Assembly: GCA_963971225.1 (NCBI GenBank)
Contig: OZ020267.1
Coordinates: 118,599,891 to 118,663,890 of the forward strand
Reading direction: 5' to 3'
Origin: Melieria omissa
Taxonomy: Eukaryota > Arthropoda > Insecta > Diptera > Ulidiidae
DNA length: 64,000 nt
This document shows positions 10,490-20,907 of the stretch, in pieces. A program made the position numbers and the translations under genes. Numbering within the stretch: position 1 is the first letter of the stretch; every line of letters begins with the position of its first letter. The notes beneath the pieces are model-generated. The model had not been told where the DNA came from, did no database searches, and saw only the letters and a program-made list of their open reading frames with translations.

Positions 10490-10930
10490 TTTAATACATG
10501 TCTTTATTATCCCCGTCAAAATACTCTCCTCGTGCGTCAATACATGCGAATTCTCTTTTATGGCCTCTATGGTCTCAAAACGCATTCGCCGCAATGGCAA
10601 TTTGAGTTTGGGAAATAGAAAAAGTCACACGGGTCCATGTCTTTACTTATGATGCGTTCGATGAATTTTGGGTCGCTGTCCGCGTTGGAAATTATCTTTT
10701 TGGCTACATCAACACGGAGCTTTTTTTGATTGAAATTCAGCACCAGCCGAGTGCCAAATATCAGTCAAAATGTGTTCGGCTGATCAAAGTGAGATGCTCA
10801 ACAACACAGCAATCTCTCTTCTACACATCGATTGTCCAACACGATTTGCTTCACCGATTCGATTTTTTTCGGTAAGAGACGTTGATGGCCGTCCAGGGAT
10901 CTCATTGTGCTCTAGGCTCTCTCGGCGGCC
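10490..10930 (-). pseudogene. Mariner-family transposase relic, internally deleted
   Basis: The minus strand translates to GRPSTSLTEKNRIGEANRVG and SMCRREIAVLLSISL near 10830-10925, a helix-turn-helix region of a mariner-like transposase. Scraps of the C-terminal region (CDFFYFPNSN and RFETIEAIKENS in different frames) lie near 10550-10640. The central catalytic domain is missing and stops are present. Confidence 0.6.
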
Positions 10931-10946
10931 TTTGAACCTTTTATAC

Positions 10947-11345
10947 TGTTACGAAAATGAGTAAAGTTCTTTAGGCTTATTTGTCTCTGGATTGTGCTGG
11001 AAAAATAAAAAACACTTCAATTACTCAACGCAAAACGCATTCCAAAACCAGTAATCATTTATTTACAAATTTACACTTTGCTTATCTTTATACTTGCTAC
11101 TACTTATTGGACTATTGCATGTTTCCCCTTTGCTTGCTCAAATTCGGCTCGTCTCTGTGCTGCACCCAGCTGCCTTTTATACTTGGCTGCTTATCGCGCC
11201 GATTGTTCTCGCACATTCCAATTGGACTATCTCTCGATCGTTCTCGCACATCCTATTACCATCGCGAGCTATCCTTGCCTTTCTGGCTAGTGCGTTGGGC
11301 CGCGAGTCAAATGCGACGCTTGAACGAAATCGTTTAGTACTTATT
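10947..11345 (+). repeat. LTR-like repeat, copy 1
   Basis: It starts TGTTACGAAAATGAG, as many Gypsy-type LTRs start with TGTTACG. It shares CACTTCAATTACTCAACGC with copies at 42751 and 56692, and the region with TTGTTCTCGCACATTCCAAT and CTATCTCTCGATCG with the 42751 copy. At 11284-11320 it runs into about 35 bp of SINE-B head (GCTAGTGCGTTGGGCCGCG). No retroviral-type coding region is adjacent, so it is a solo LTR or fragment at most. Confidence 0.5.
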
Positions 11346-11681
11346 CTATTTAAATCGGTTTAGTAGTTTCAAACGATTATGGCTTAGAAAACAAGGTCAC
11401 ATTGGTTTTTAAACAATAGTAAAAATAAAAGTTCACACACTACTGAATATTCTAACGTTTATATTTTAAAATATACTTATTTGCTCTTCTTCAGGAAAAA
11501 AATTACTGTTGATTCGTTGAATAATCATTTAAATGAAATTTGTTTAATCTTTGATAAAGTGATAAGAAACTGGAAGAGCAAGCAGATTTTTGTGCGTTAA
11601 TGAAGTTAATGAAAATTAAATAAAAAGAATGAATTCATGAAATGATTGTAACTGTGTAGTTATGAATACAAAACATGCAAT

Positions 11682-11985
11682 TTAGCTGCACACTGACATA
11701 TCATCAAATGCAAGTGCAGCGGCGTGAAATATTGTTGTGTCTTGCACGGCATGAGCACAGTCTCCACCAGTTATGGTTTCTTTCGCTTCATCAACCAGAG
11801 CTTCCAGGTACGTGAGACGCTGCTCAGTCACTCCTCGTTCGCGAGCTTCTGGTACTCGCATATGTGATTTCACATAGGATTTAATTTTGGACCATATTGT
11901 TTCAAATGGATTCATCATAGGCGAGTAGGGACTAAAACGTAAAACAGCATCTTTCCCATCGGAGTGTTCGCTTACGCTGTTACAA
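11682..11985 (-). pseudogene. Fragment of a DDE (IS630/Tc1-like) transposase
   Basis: The minus strand reads VLRFSPYSPMMNPFETIWSK then IKSYVKSHMRVPEARERG. The motif PYSP..NP.E..W..IK is typical of the third catalytic block of DDE_3/IS630-Tc1 transposases. The fragment is a clean C-terminal open segment of about 95 codons ending at 11682. The N-terminal and other catalytic parts are absent. No TIRs were recognised. Confidence 0.55.
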
Positions 11986-12114
11986 TCGTTTGCAGTTTAA
12001 TCTTGAGAAATAAACATGGTATGAAATTGATACAAATAAATATTTTAACATCTCTTTTTAATGTTAGGGGGGAGTTATTCCAAGTCTCGATACGAATACA
12101 GTTGCAGGTACAGC

Positions 12115-12480
12115 TTGAAAAATCTCAATATTATAGCCTGACATACAATTTTACAAATCTGAAATACAATTTGAAAAATCTGAAACTCAATTTGAAAATC
12201 TGAAATGCAGTTTTAAACGCAGAAATACAATTTTAAACGCCGAACTAAGTTTTAAATGCTGAAATACAATTTTAAACGCTGAAATACAATTTGAAAAATC
12301 TGAAATTCCATCTTAAATCTGAAATACAATTTGAAAAATCTGAAATTCCATCTTAAATCTGAAATACAATTTGAAAAAACATCAAATTAAATTGTTAAAT
12401 CTGAAATACAGTTTTAAACGCTGAAATACAATTTCAAAATCTGAAATACACGTTGAACTTTCTGATATACAACTTGAAAG
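12115..12480. repeat. Degenerate tandem repeat (unit about 20 bp)
   Basis: CTGAAATACAATTTGAAAAA and close variants (TTTTAAACG in place of TTTGAAAAA) repeat about 17 times. It looks like a two-variant minisatellite. No coding role is evident. Confidence 0.85.
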
Positions 12481-12636
12481 GTGCAGAGCCAAAAACCGTC
12501 GATAGTTTGCTTTTCTTACATTCGTACTCTAAAAACTTTCAACATTACAAATTATTATTAATTATTATGAATTAAATATTACTTCTTTCGATAAAGGAAA
12601 TTTTTTCATTTCATGTCATTGTGTTCAATTAGCTTA

Positions 12637-12820
12637 GGAGTTTTTTTTCCTCTTCAAAAATGAAAATTTAAAGTCAAAACATGTATTTCTAAAAATATAA
12701 ACAAAAATTTTTAATTGTATGCAAAGATCTACTGCATACAATTAAAAATTTGTGTTTATATTTTTAGAAATACATGTTTTGACTTTAAATTTTCATTTTT
12801 GAAGAGGAAAAAAAAACTCC
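12637..12820. repeat. Near-perfect hairpin, arms of about 87 bp
   Basis: The left arm 12637-12723 and right arm 12733-12820 are inverted copies differing only by one A/T in a homopolymer. The loop is AAGATCTAC. The tips read GGAGTTTTTTTTCCTC and its inverse. It lies 55 bp before a TTAA-bounded element. No coding sequence. Confidence 0.92.
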
Positions 12821-12874
12821 CGCGACCTTGAAATGTCATTGATGACATGGATTTTAAAACTGCAATGGTCCCGC

Positions 12875-13596
12875 TTAAGGGGGTCGTCTAGTGTGAAGGC
12901 CGTATTTTTATGCCTTTTTTGACAGTCATTATTAAAAAAACCGTTCAAGCAAAATAACTTTTGAATTTTATTTCTTCTTTGAGAACATTTCGACAAAGTT
13001 TTATAATTATTTGAAGCCAATCTATTGATTAGTATCGGAGTTACACCACTCAACAGGAAGACGTAAAAAAAAAAGTTGCTCCACTGCTGCCATGATTCCG
13101 GGCGTTGTAATTATCTGAAATCAAAAAACCAAACGCCATTTCATTCCTGAGACTTCAAACTGCAAATTGAGCTAAAAGAAAGTTCGAATTCCAAAAAAAA
13201 GTATTTTTTTGCCTAAACATAAAAAAAATATGAGTTTTTCGACTATTTTTCACGTGCATATAATTGAAGAAAAAAAAAAGTAACGAAGCAATCTGAATTC
13301 TTATAGCTTAATTTGTAGTTGGACATGTACTCAAGATGGTGTAAAAAGTTGAGCATTAATAGTGAAATAGTTTTTGAGATATCGTGGCAGCAGTTTTGAA
13401 AAAACGTGTTTTGAGAAAAACGCGTTTTTAAGTTGGATCGGAGTAGGTATGCGGAGCGGTTTACAAGTGCAACTTGATAACGGCTTCGAATTTACAAAAA
13501 TCCATTTATACACGTCTTCTAAACATCTTTTAGAAGTGATTTATGAAAAAAAAAAAAACCATTTTTTTGACCCGTCACACTAGACGACCCCCTTAA
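12875..13596. mobile_element. TTAA-bounded element, copy a
   Basis: The TTAA target sequence occurs at both ends. The TIR GGGGGTCGTCTAGTGTGA is perfect at both ends (12879-12896 and inverted before 13593). The interior is about 714 bp, AT-rich, and non-coding. TTAA duplication is typical of piggyBac-type transposition, but the G-run ends do not look like canonical piggyBac. Confidence 0.8.
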
Positions 13597-14118
13597 GCAA
13601 AGTTGTGGCCAATGGGGTGATCTGAAATCAGAAAATTGATATTCGTTACAATCATAGTAACGTTGACTATGTTTTCCCGAGACAGAATTTTTTTATTTTG
13701 CACTGCGTAAAAGTTATGCAACAATTTGTAAAAAATTCCAATTTTCACCTCTTTTTTTGACCTATTAGGCGCTATAAAAACGGAACAAAATAAAATTTTG
13801 AAAATCGTACTCGGGAAAACATAGCGGTATGTTTTCTGAACAATTAAAAAAAAAAAATTATCGAAATCGGACTAATACTTTTATAAAAAGTCTTACTCGG
13901 CAGCCAAAAAAACACTACTTTCGGGAAAACGCGTTTAAAGATAAATTAGTTTCTCGAAAACGGCAGGGGACGGGTACCTTTCGGTTCCCAGCAACATGCA
14001 AAGAAATGTGATTTTCACGGAATCCTTTCTGTGGCGTATTCTCAGATACATATAGATTGAAATTATGCAAAAAAAAAAATCGATTTTTCGAAACCGCGAG
14101 AGTAGAGGACCCCCTTAA
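13597..14118. mobile_element. Remnant of a related TTAA element (right end only)
   Basis: The right end GTAGAGGACCCCC plus TTAA (14115-14118) matches the style of copy a. The interior shares phrases such as GAAAACGCG with it. No left end was found, so it is truncated or was cut by copy a. Confidence 0.45.
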
Positions 14119-14289
14119 GTTTAAAACTATTACATTAAATTTATTATTTTAGTATGTATACATTTGTTGGAAAACATAAACAAAATTGGGTATATCCTAA
14201 AAAATGCCTGTCATTTATTTTCTTTTCTACGAATACTTAATCACAATAAGAGCCAAAGAATCAGGGCGAAGCGATATGAAAATGCGGTC

Positions 14290-14400
14290 ATATCACTTCG
14301 GAATGCAGTGGTGCGAATGATTCAAACGAATATTTCCATCTTTCGTTTGGATCATTTCCGATATTCTTTTGAATCATTCGCACCACCGCATTCCGAATGA
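14290..14400. repeat. Inverted repeat (hairpin)
   Basis: CGGAATGCAGTGGTGCGAAT (about 14300) is inverted at ATTCGCACCACCGCATTCCG (about 14373). The loop is about 50 bp. A third degraded copy of the unit follows to 14460. Non-coding. Confidence 0.7.
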
Positions 14401-14734
14401 TATGAGATTACGGTGATTCGGAATGATTCGAACGGATATTTGCATAGTTCGTTTGGATCATCGGGACCATGGAGACAACGACTGCAACCCGAGCAATTTA
14501 CGCCTACTAATATAGCAGGGCTTGCGCAGAGCGATTCTCCTAAAGGCTTTTTGAACTTCGTAGTATGGGATCCAAATAATGAGCAGTACTTTAGGCGACT
14601 TCTTGCCAGTATAATGTGACTTTAAAGCAGTGGTCGGCAAAATTTACAATGAGATGGTGTCTACCGCTCACTAGGCTCTTCAAAGAAATAAAACTGGAAA
14701 TAGAAAATTAAAAACGCCCACACATAACCCTGCA

Positions 14735-15066
14735 GCCGCCGTAGCTCAGCTGGCTAGTGCGTTGGGCCGCGAGTCAAATGCAACGCTCGAACCCAGGTTG
14801 AAGACTCCGTTGCGCTAACACCGAAAAAAGGAAACAACAATTTTTCTTTCGGCGGCTGTCCTCTCAGCAGGAAACGGCAAACCTCTGAAAGTAAAAATGC
14901 GTACGAAAAAGCTCCCAACTCGATGTTTGGTATCGGCATAAAACTGTAGGTCCCTTCCAACCTTTTTAAAAAACTCATACGCACAACATAAATGGTTGTG
15001 GGTAGCTAGGCCTTAGCCGCGGTATCGGACTGTAGTGCCAGTCAATTATTATTAATTAAATTATTA
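14735..15066 (+). mobile_element. SINE family B, copy B2
   Basis: Head GCCGCCGTAGCTCAGCTGGC, body with CTGTAGGTCCCTTCCA and tail CAATTATTATTAATT. Flanking direct repeats are ACACATAACCCTGCA and ACACAAACCCTGCA (one indel). The insertion lies beside or within a LINE endonuclease relic. Confidence 0.83.
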
Positions 15067-15080
15067 CACAAACCCTGCAA

Positions 15081-15640
15081 GAGGCTGTCGTGCCATTTGG
15101 GGATCTCAAGGACGACCAGTCAATGGTATTCAAAAATTCGTTAATTGCTGCGCAGCCCGCCTTAGCGTAATCAAGCACTTGAATTGGCTCACCCTTGTGA
15201 TTATCAAAATCATAAAATTTAAAATTAAGAATAACTGCTTTATGATCAAGCTATTTAAAATTGGAGATAGGTACTTTAATTAAATACTTTAAACTCATCA
15301 GAAACAAATATGAAATCAAGTATCATTATTGATTAAAATGCAGTTGCATTTTTTTAGATCAAGGGAAAGTAAAGTACTTATAACTAGTACATCGAGATCT
15401 GATTTAAGATTAGTTGGTAACAAAGTATTATTATGGTTTAACCAAGAAATATTCGCTAAACTAAAATCATCAAGGTAAATAAATTCATCAAACTGTTTGG
15501 CATTGTTCATTAAACTAGATAGACTGTTTACGTGCTTTTGATAACATGCAAAGTCACTAGAAGGGGAATATAAGAAAAAGAAAGTAAATTGATTTATTGC
15601 TACGAAAGTTCTACTATAAGTTTTTGAATACACCAAAGTT
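15081..15640 (-). pseudogene. LINE endonuclease-region relic
   Basis: Minus-strand reading gives FLYSPSSDFACYQKHVNSLS then FIYLDDFSLANISWLNHNNT, which corresponds to the GDFN..NISW segment of the APE-type endonuclease of Jockey/CR1-like LINEs. Further 3' (15100-15260) KGEPIQVLDYAKAGCAAINE and FLNTIDW resemble the sequence between the endonuclease and reverse transcriptase. The catalytic GDFN is altered to LDDFS, and the reading frame is interrupted. Confidence 0.6.
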
Positions 15641-16990
15641 CAAAAATTAACTTGAACGGCAGAAATAAGTTAAAACTGAGGATTTAAGTGTAAATTTCGT
15701 ACTTATTCATAACTTGATTTTTGAGGGAAAATATTTAGAGCAAAATTTCATTATAAGTCGCCGTACAAATAAAAAGATGAGTGCACATTTGGGTAGTTAA
15801 TGTTTACATCGACACTATTTACTTTTTAGTTTTACATAAGTCTCTTATTTCTCATGACCTTTCTAAATATGTGTTGTAATTAGAATAGTGAAACTTTTAT
15901 TTTGTCCAGTTTTGTTTTTTGTAGCAAATTAAAATTCTTACCCCTTTTTCCGACACATCTCTACATATGTAAATATTTGCACTGAATGCAACGCATAAAT
16001 TAACCCACTGCTGCCTAATGGATAAAATTTTACCCATGAAAATTGATTTTTTTTAAATCACAAAAAAGTCAATGTTTGAGATCTCTCAAAACCGTTGATA
16101 GGGATAGTTAGGGTAAAGATGGAACTACCTTAACCTAGTGAAGGTCACCCTAATATTTCGCCATCTAGCTAGAGTTACCAGACTCCAAAAATTTTCAATT
16201 TTTCGGAGGTGGAAAATGTGGCGAAACGTAGTGGCCTTAGAACTTAACAAACATCTGCCTCCTAACTCACCTGTAAAAAATACAACTTTCGTTCACGTGT
16301 TTAGCTGATCACTTCACAAAGTATGGAAAAAAGCTACCATTGCTGCGTAATGGGTACAAAATACCTAATAAATATCTCAGCAACGTGCAGAGATATAAAG
16401 CTGAAATTTCTGATCATTTTGGGTCACTTCTAGGTCGTGTATGAAATTTTATCAAAATCGTATGGGCGGGACTGGTACTCGGCAGCAATGAGTTAAGAAT
16501 CTTTTACTTTGGAATAACCAAAATCGTCTTCATCTGCAACAAATCAATTTGGAGAGTGTCAATATTTGCCACAATCAAACACCCATTTGCACTTTTTATT
16601 GGAAAGAATGGCACAACTCGTGGATTATGAGCGACATAACGTTAAATCATTAAAAACTCTGAATTCTGAATTTTGCCATTTTCACTGTAAATAAGAAAAT
16701 GGTTGACCGACGCGTTCCAACACTACAAAGCATATCATATGGGCATATCAAAGCATGATCCGTCCAGATTTCAAATATTAACACTCGTTGTAAGTTTAGC
16801 ACTTGTTTTCATTACCTTTTTTTTTAATATAAAAGTAAAATCACAAAAATATCAAATGTTTTATATTTCATTGTAAAGGGAAGCTACAATATAGTAACAA
16901 AGTTATTGCACCTTTATTATGGATTTGTTCGAGAAAAAAATCCGTTTTCAAAAAAATATGTCAAATGTTCCCCTCCCAAAGTCAAATGTG
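15641..16990. other. No gene recognised
   Basis: AT-rich sequence with no convincing open frame or TIR pair. A diverged direct echo of 'TGCTGCctaATGGaTA' phrases at about 16008 and 16340 suggests an old repeat. Confidence 0.4.
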
Positions 16991-16993
16991 CCC

Positions 16994-17105
16994 TTGACTG
17001 GGGTACATTTGACAAAATGACTTGTTTCAAAAAACATGAAATTATAACGAGGAAAATCTAGGAAATATAGGTTTAAAAAAAAGGTGTCAAATGTACCCCA
17101 GTTTC
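16994..17105. repeat. Short inverted repeat, probable transposon ends
   Basis: ACTGGGGTACATTTGAC (about 16998) is inverted as GTCAAATGTACCCCAGT (about 17087), with extra GTCAAATGT motifs at about 16960-16985. It is probably a small internally deleted DNA element. Class unknown. Confidence 0.5.
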
Positions 17106-18720
17106 CCCAAAATTTTTTTTTTGCTAAAAACTGTTTACTACTGCATTTTACGTATTGTAAAGTGAATTTCACAGGCTAAAATATGGTAACAAACTTATTG
17201 CACCTTTACTATGGATGATTTCGAGAAAAAATCGGTTTTAAAAAAATTTTATAAACAATTAAATTTTAAATTTTATAAAAATTTTATAAACAATTATTTT
17301 TTTGGCTTAAAACTTTTTATTGCTGCATTTTAATTATCTAATGTTGCACATTAATAGAAAGCTATGAAAAAGACCTTTCGTTTGATACCCATATCGTGTA
17401 AATCAGTTGGAGATTAATTGAGTTTTTTTGATAACAACTTTGAACTTTGAGCCCGAGACACGTCTTTTGTGGGCGTTTCCCCAAGCAAAATTTTTAGTTA
17501 GTTGGATTCACAAAAATACGTTCTATATGGCCCAAATTTTCCGTTTTTTGTGTTCATGAGGGTTCACTATACTGCATTTGTTCCTGTATTTTTATTACAA
17601 GTGATGTTTTTATTTGCCCGGACATAAAACAACTTATGCAAATCAAATATACATCATATACATACATATATACATATACATTATTTATAGATAGTGCATC
17701 TTTCTTTTGTACGGGGGCTTATAGTGAAATCTTACGTTAAACATTTTCCCATACACACTAACCCTTTAAATCAAGTCTAGGAGGACATTTTAGCACCAAA
17801 AACTATAAGAAGCAAGTGTGCGCCGTAGTGTGGGATCAAAATAAATTAGGAATGATTAGTTTTTCGAATTTGTATATTTTTATTTTTTGAGGGTTTAAAA
17901 ACGAGGAATCTTATTCTTAGCGTCAGTTCGACACCAGGAACGGATGATTGTTAATTATTCATCACGTAAATGGCGCTTAACATTTGCGAGCTAATTAGTT
18001 TTTTCGGACGCATCCTTTTAAACCAATATAAATATAAATAAAATAAGCTCCACCCACATTTCGGGTTCAATTGAGAATGAGATGCTTAATGCGTGTACAT
18101 CGCGCTCGCGGAAATCGCCACAACCAATAATAGTTAAGAGGGTTGCAATTTGCTAGGCCTGCTTCCCTTTTTACGTATACCTGTATGCAAGTCAAAAGAA
18201 GAATAACTCGTGTGTACAAATTCATGTGGACACCAATGGGAGAAAACACCAGCCTGGAGATAAAGGTGGAAGCAAATGCATATACAATTCATTTAGGGGT
18301 TGTTTCTCTTTGGTGCTACATTTTCTCATTATATAAGAAAATAGAGCCAGGAGGTGGGGGAGTATGACTGAGTATAATAAGTTAAATCTACGCAACGGAA
18401 AGTAGTTATATGGGGAAATATGAACTGAATGGCCCAACTTGGAAAATTGCATTTTAGCTATCATTTCCACTAAACACAAAGCAGATAGACTATTAGTGAA
18501 ATGCTAACCAAAACGAGGCATTGGCTCTCTTTGTACGTACTATATTTTTACTGGCATACAAATAGTGTAAAAGCAGGTATGCTTCGATTAAGTATACCCC
18601 AGTTCACTACTATACATACAGTATTCCCCGCTTATAAGAGTTCAATTTTTTTTTTAATATGCCAATGTCTTATTCTGGTATCCTATCAAACATGGAATTT
18701 CACGTTTATGTGAATGTAAA
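17106..18720. other. No gene recognised
   Basis: AT-rich sequence with a TACATA-type microsatellite at about 17645-17690. Short open frames on both strands look like chance. No TIR pair was recognised. Confidence 0.4.
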
Positions 18721-18861
18721 TCTACAGGGCCTGATAACCAGTGATTTTTTGAATAAACTAAATTGTTTCCGGCAAACAACGTTGTACTTCTTAACATAGT
18801 CTCCTTTTAGCTAGATACATTTAGTCCATATTTTTTCCAATTTGTTTATCCCTTCTAAATA

Positions 18862-19258
18862 CAGTGAAAGCTCGGTATTCGCGACTACCCATTATCGCGA
18901 CGGCCCTGTTATCGGGACGGCTTTGTGTTTAACATTGCAGGTTCTATAATCGCGACAGTTTACGAAAAACGGGTTCTATTTTCGCGACTTTCATCTTTTT
19001 TTTTTAATTGCATTACAATGGCTATAACCAAAAATGGGAAATCTCCGTATTTTCGTATATTAACCTTTTTGGATTTTTAAGCCGACAACAGCACTATATG
19101 AACTACGTGATTCAGTTGTTATTTTAAAAAATAATTTGCCAAAAAAACAACTCAAAATCTCCAATTTCTTTAAAAATGTTGAAATTGTAAATATATCAAT
19201 AAAAACATTTTTCAGTAAAAATTTGGGTTCTATTATCGCGAAAATCGAGCTTGCACTG
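18862..19258. mobile_element. pogo-like MITE nested in the mariner relic
   Basis: TA direct repeats flank it (18860-18861, 19259-19260). The ends are CAGTGAAAGCTCG and CGAGCTTGCACTG. Removing it rejoins the mariner sequence CCTTCTAAA|TAGGTTTC. It carries repeated TATCGCGA-type motifs near both ends and no coding sequence. CAGT-type ends with TA duplication fit pogo/Tigger. Confidence 0.78.
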
Positions 19259-19466
19259 TAATAGGTTTCTCAAGGTCCTCAAAATAGGCATATGTTTTAG
19301 TGATGACCTCTTCATTCGAGCCAAATCTCTTACCGTCGAGTCATTTCTTCAGGTTTGAGAACAAGAAAATAGTCGCAAGGGGCTAAATCTGGAGAAAATA
19401 CTGGATGGGATAGCAGTTCGTAGTCAAATTGATGGATTTTTGTCATAGGGACTACAAACGTGTGTG

Positions 19467-20106
19467 GTCGGCCGCGATAGTCCAGCGGGTAGCGTGCTGG
19501 CTTCTCATACCGAGGCCCCACGTTCGATTCCTGGCTCGGGCTGGTAAAAAACGCTTATCTACTTCTATCGCTATCCACATGAAGCAGATGAGAATTACAA
19601 AAATCGTACAAGTGCGCTCTTGGCAGGCAATGGCAAAACATCCAAGTGTGAAAGAAAAAACTGCCAATCGCCGTTCGGATTCGGCGTTAAACTGTAGGCC
19701 CCCTCCCTTTCCCAATCCGCTTAAAATGTCTGTTATAACATATGTTGGAAAGATCAGTGTTGCATACATATTTTCAAAACGGGCGAAATATGAGATATTA
19801 CTCTCATTTTCCTTCCCTATCCCCCATGAGTAAAAATTGCCTATGAAAAAGCTCCCAACCTGCCGTTCGGAACCGGCATAAAACTGTAGGTCCCTTCCAC
19901 CCGCGTACAAAATTCAAACGCACAACACGGGTGGCTGCGGGAAGCTAGGCCTTAGTCTCGCGTAAGCGGGCTGTCGTGCCAATCAATTATTAAAAAAAAT
20001 TAAAAATTAAAAAATTATTATCCCCCATGGGTATAGTACAATGGGCCGAAATGGACTGAGTGCTATGGAAGGCTTGCAGCCTTCCTGCCCACCCTCACAT
20101 CACATC
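19467..20106 (+). mobile_element. SINE family A, copy A2, interrupted by SINE-B3
   Basis: The head GCGATAGTCCAGCGGGTAGC and B box GGTTCGATTCC start near 19470. The body follows copy A1 to about 19790. After the nested SINE-B3 a tail with GTACAATGGGCCG ends in CACATCACATCACA. An imperfect repeat (ACAAACGTGTGTG / ACAAACTTTTGTG) flanks the copy. The tail differs from A1 and resembles 55690-55740, so it may be a subfamily or a fused repeat. Confidence 0.7.
19829..20018 (+). mobile_element. SINE family B, copy B3 (5'-truncated, inside SINE-A2)
   Basis: It starts in mid-body (GTAAAAATTGCCTATG) and runs to the CAATTATT tail. Perfect 11-bp direct repeats TATCCCCCATG (19818-19828, 20019-20029) flank it. 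Confidence 0.88.
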
Positions 20107-20907
20107 ACAAACTTTTGTGCTGGTACGGTGTCCTGGTGGAAGACAACTTTTTTCTTCACCAAATACGGTCCAAATGCTTCAAATCGTTGAATCGATCCAA
20201 CAGCTCTGCATAATATAATTGTAATTGTTTTACTATCTTAAAGGTATCGATGTGAATGACACCACATGCAACCCCAAAAACGGTAGTTAGACTCTGTTGG
20301 CCGACAGACCAACCTTGGCGTTCTTTGCTGAACGTTCACGCGGAGAGGTCCACTGCTTTGTCTTTTCCTTGGTTTCTGGTGTGCAGTGATGGATCCATGT
20401 TTCATCCAGGGTTACGAGGCGGCGCAAAAACTAATCCGGATTACGGTTGAACATCGTCAAACGCACATCGTGTGAGCAATCGCGGCACCCATCGTGTAGA
20501 TAGGTTTTTCATGTCCAAATATTCATGCAAAACGTGGTGTATCCGCTCAGTTGAGATGCCTACAGCTTCAGCCACCTCACACACCTTCATTTTCCGTTCG
20601 TCCAATATCATTCCATGGACTATCAACTATTTCTGGCGTGACAGTCTCTTTTGGGTGATCTGAACGTTCGGCGTCTCTTGTTCTGGTACGGCCACAACGG
20701 AATTTGGTTAACTAAGTCTTAGCCATTGAAATTGATGGTGCAAGTTTTATCAGCTAGCGATATTAACTTTTTTTCCATTTTTGTCGTAATTCTCAAAGTT
20801 GTCTGCTTTCAATGACTGTCAAACACAAAGTAAATGAGGGCAAACGTAAGTGAGTAAATGACTAAACGTAAAACCCTCGAAAAATTACGAGCCTCGTAAA
20901 CCATGGT

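Larger units (their letters stand above)
18722..20880 (-). pseudogene. Mariner relic with three nested insertions
   Basis: On the minus strand the N-terminal HTH region is readable at 20441-20626 (DERKMKVCEVAEAVGIST then HVLHEYLDMKNLSTRWVPRL), a mariner hallmark ending in WVPRLLT. The HQD.VPA-type catalytic block lies at about 20105-20160, and sequence matching the mariner C-terminus lies at 18730-18860 and 19260-19440. The copy is interrupted by a MITE (18862-19258) and by SINE-A2, which itself holds SINE-B3. Stops and frameshifts make it inactive. Confidence 0.75.

Noticed and set aside
12115..12480. Regularly spaced repeats considered as a CRISPR-like array
   Set aside because: Units are contiguous without unique spacers, degenerate, and the genome is eukaryotic.
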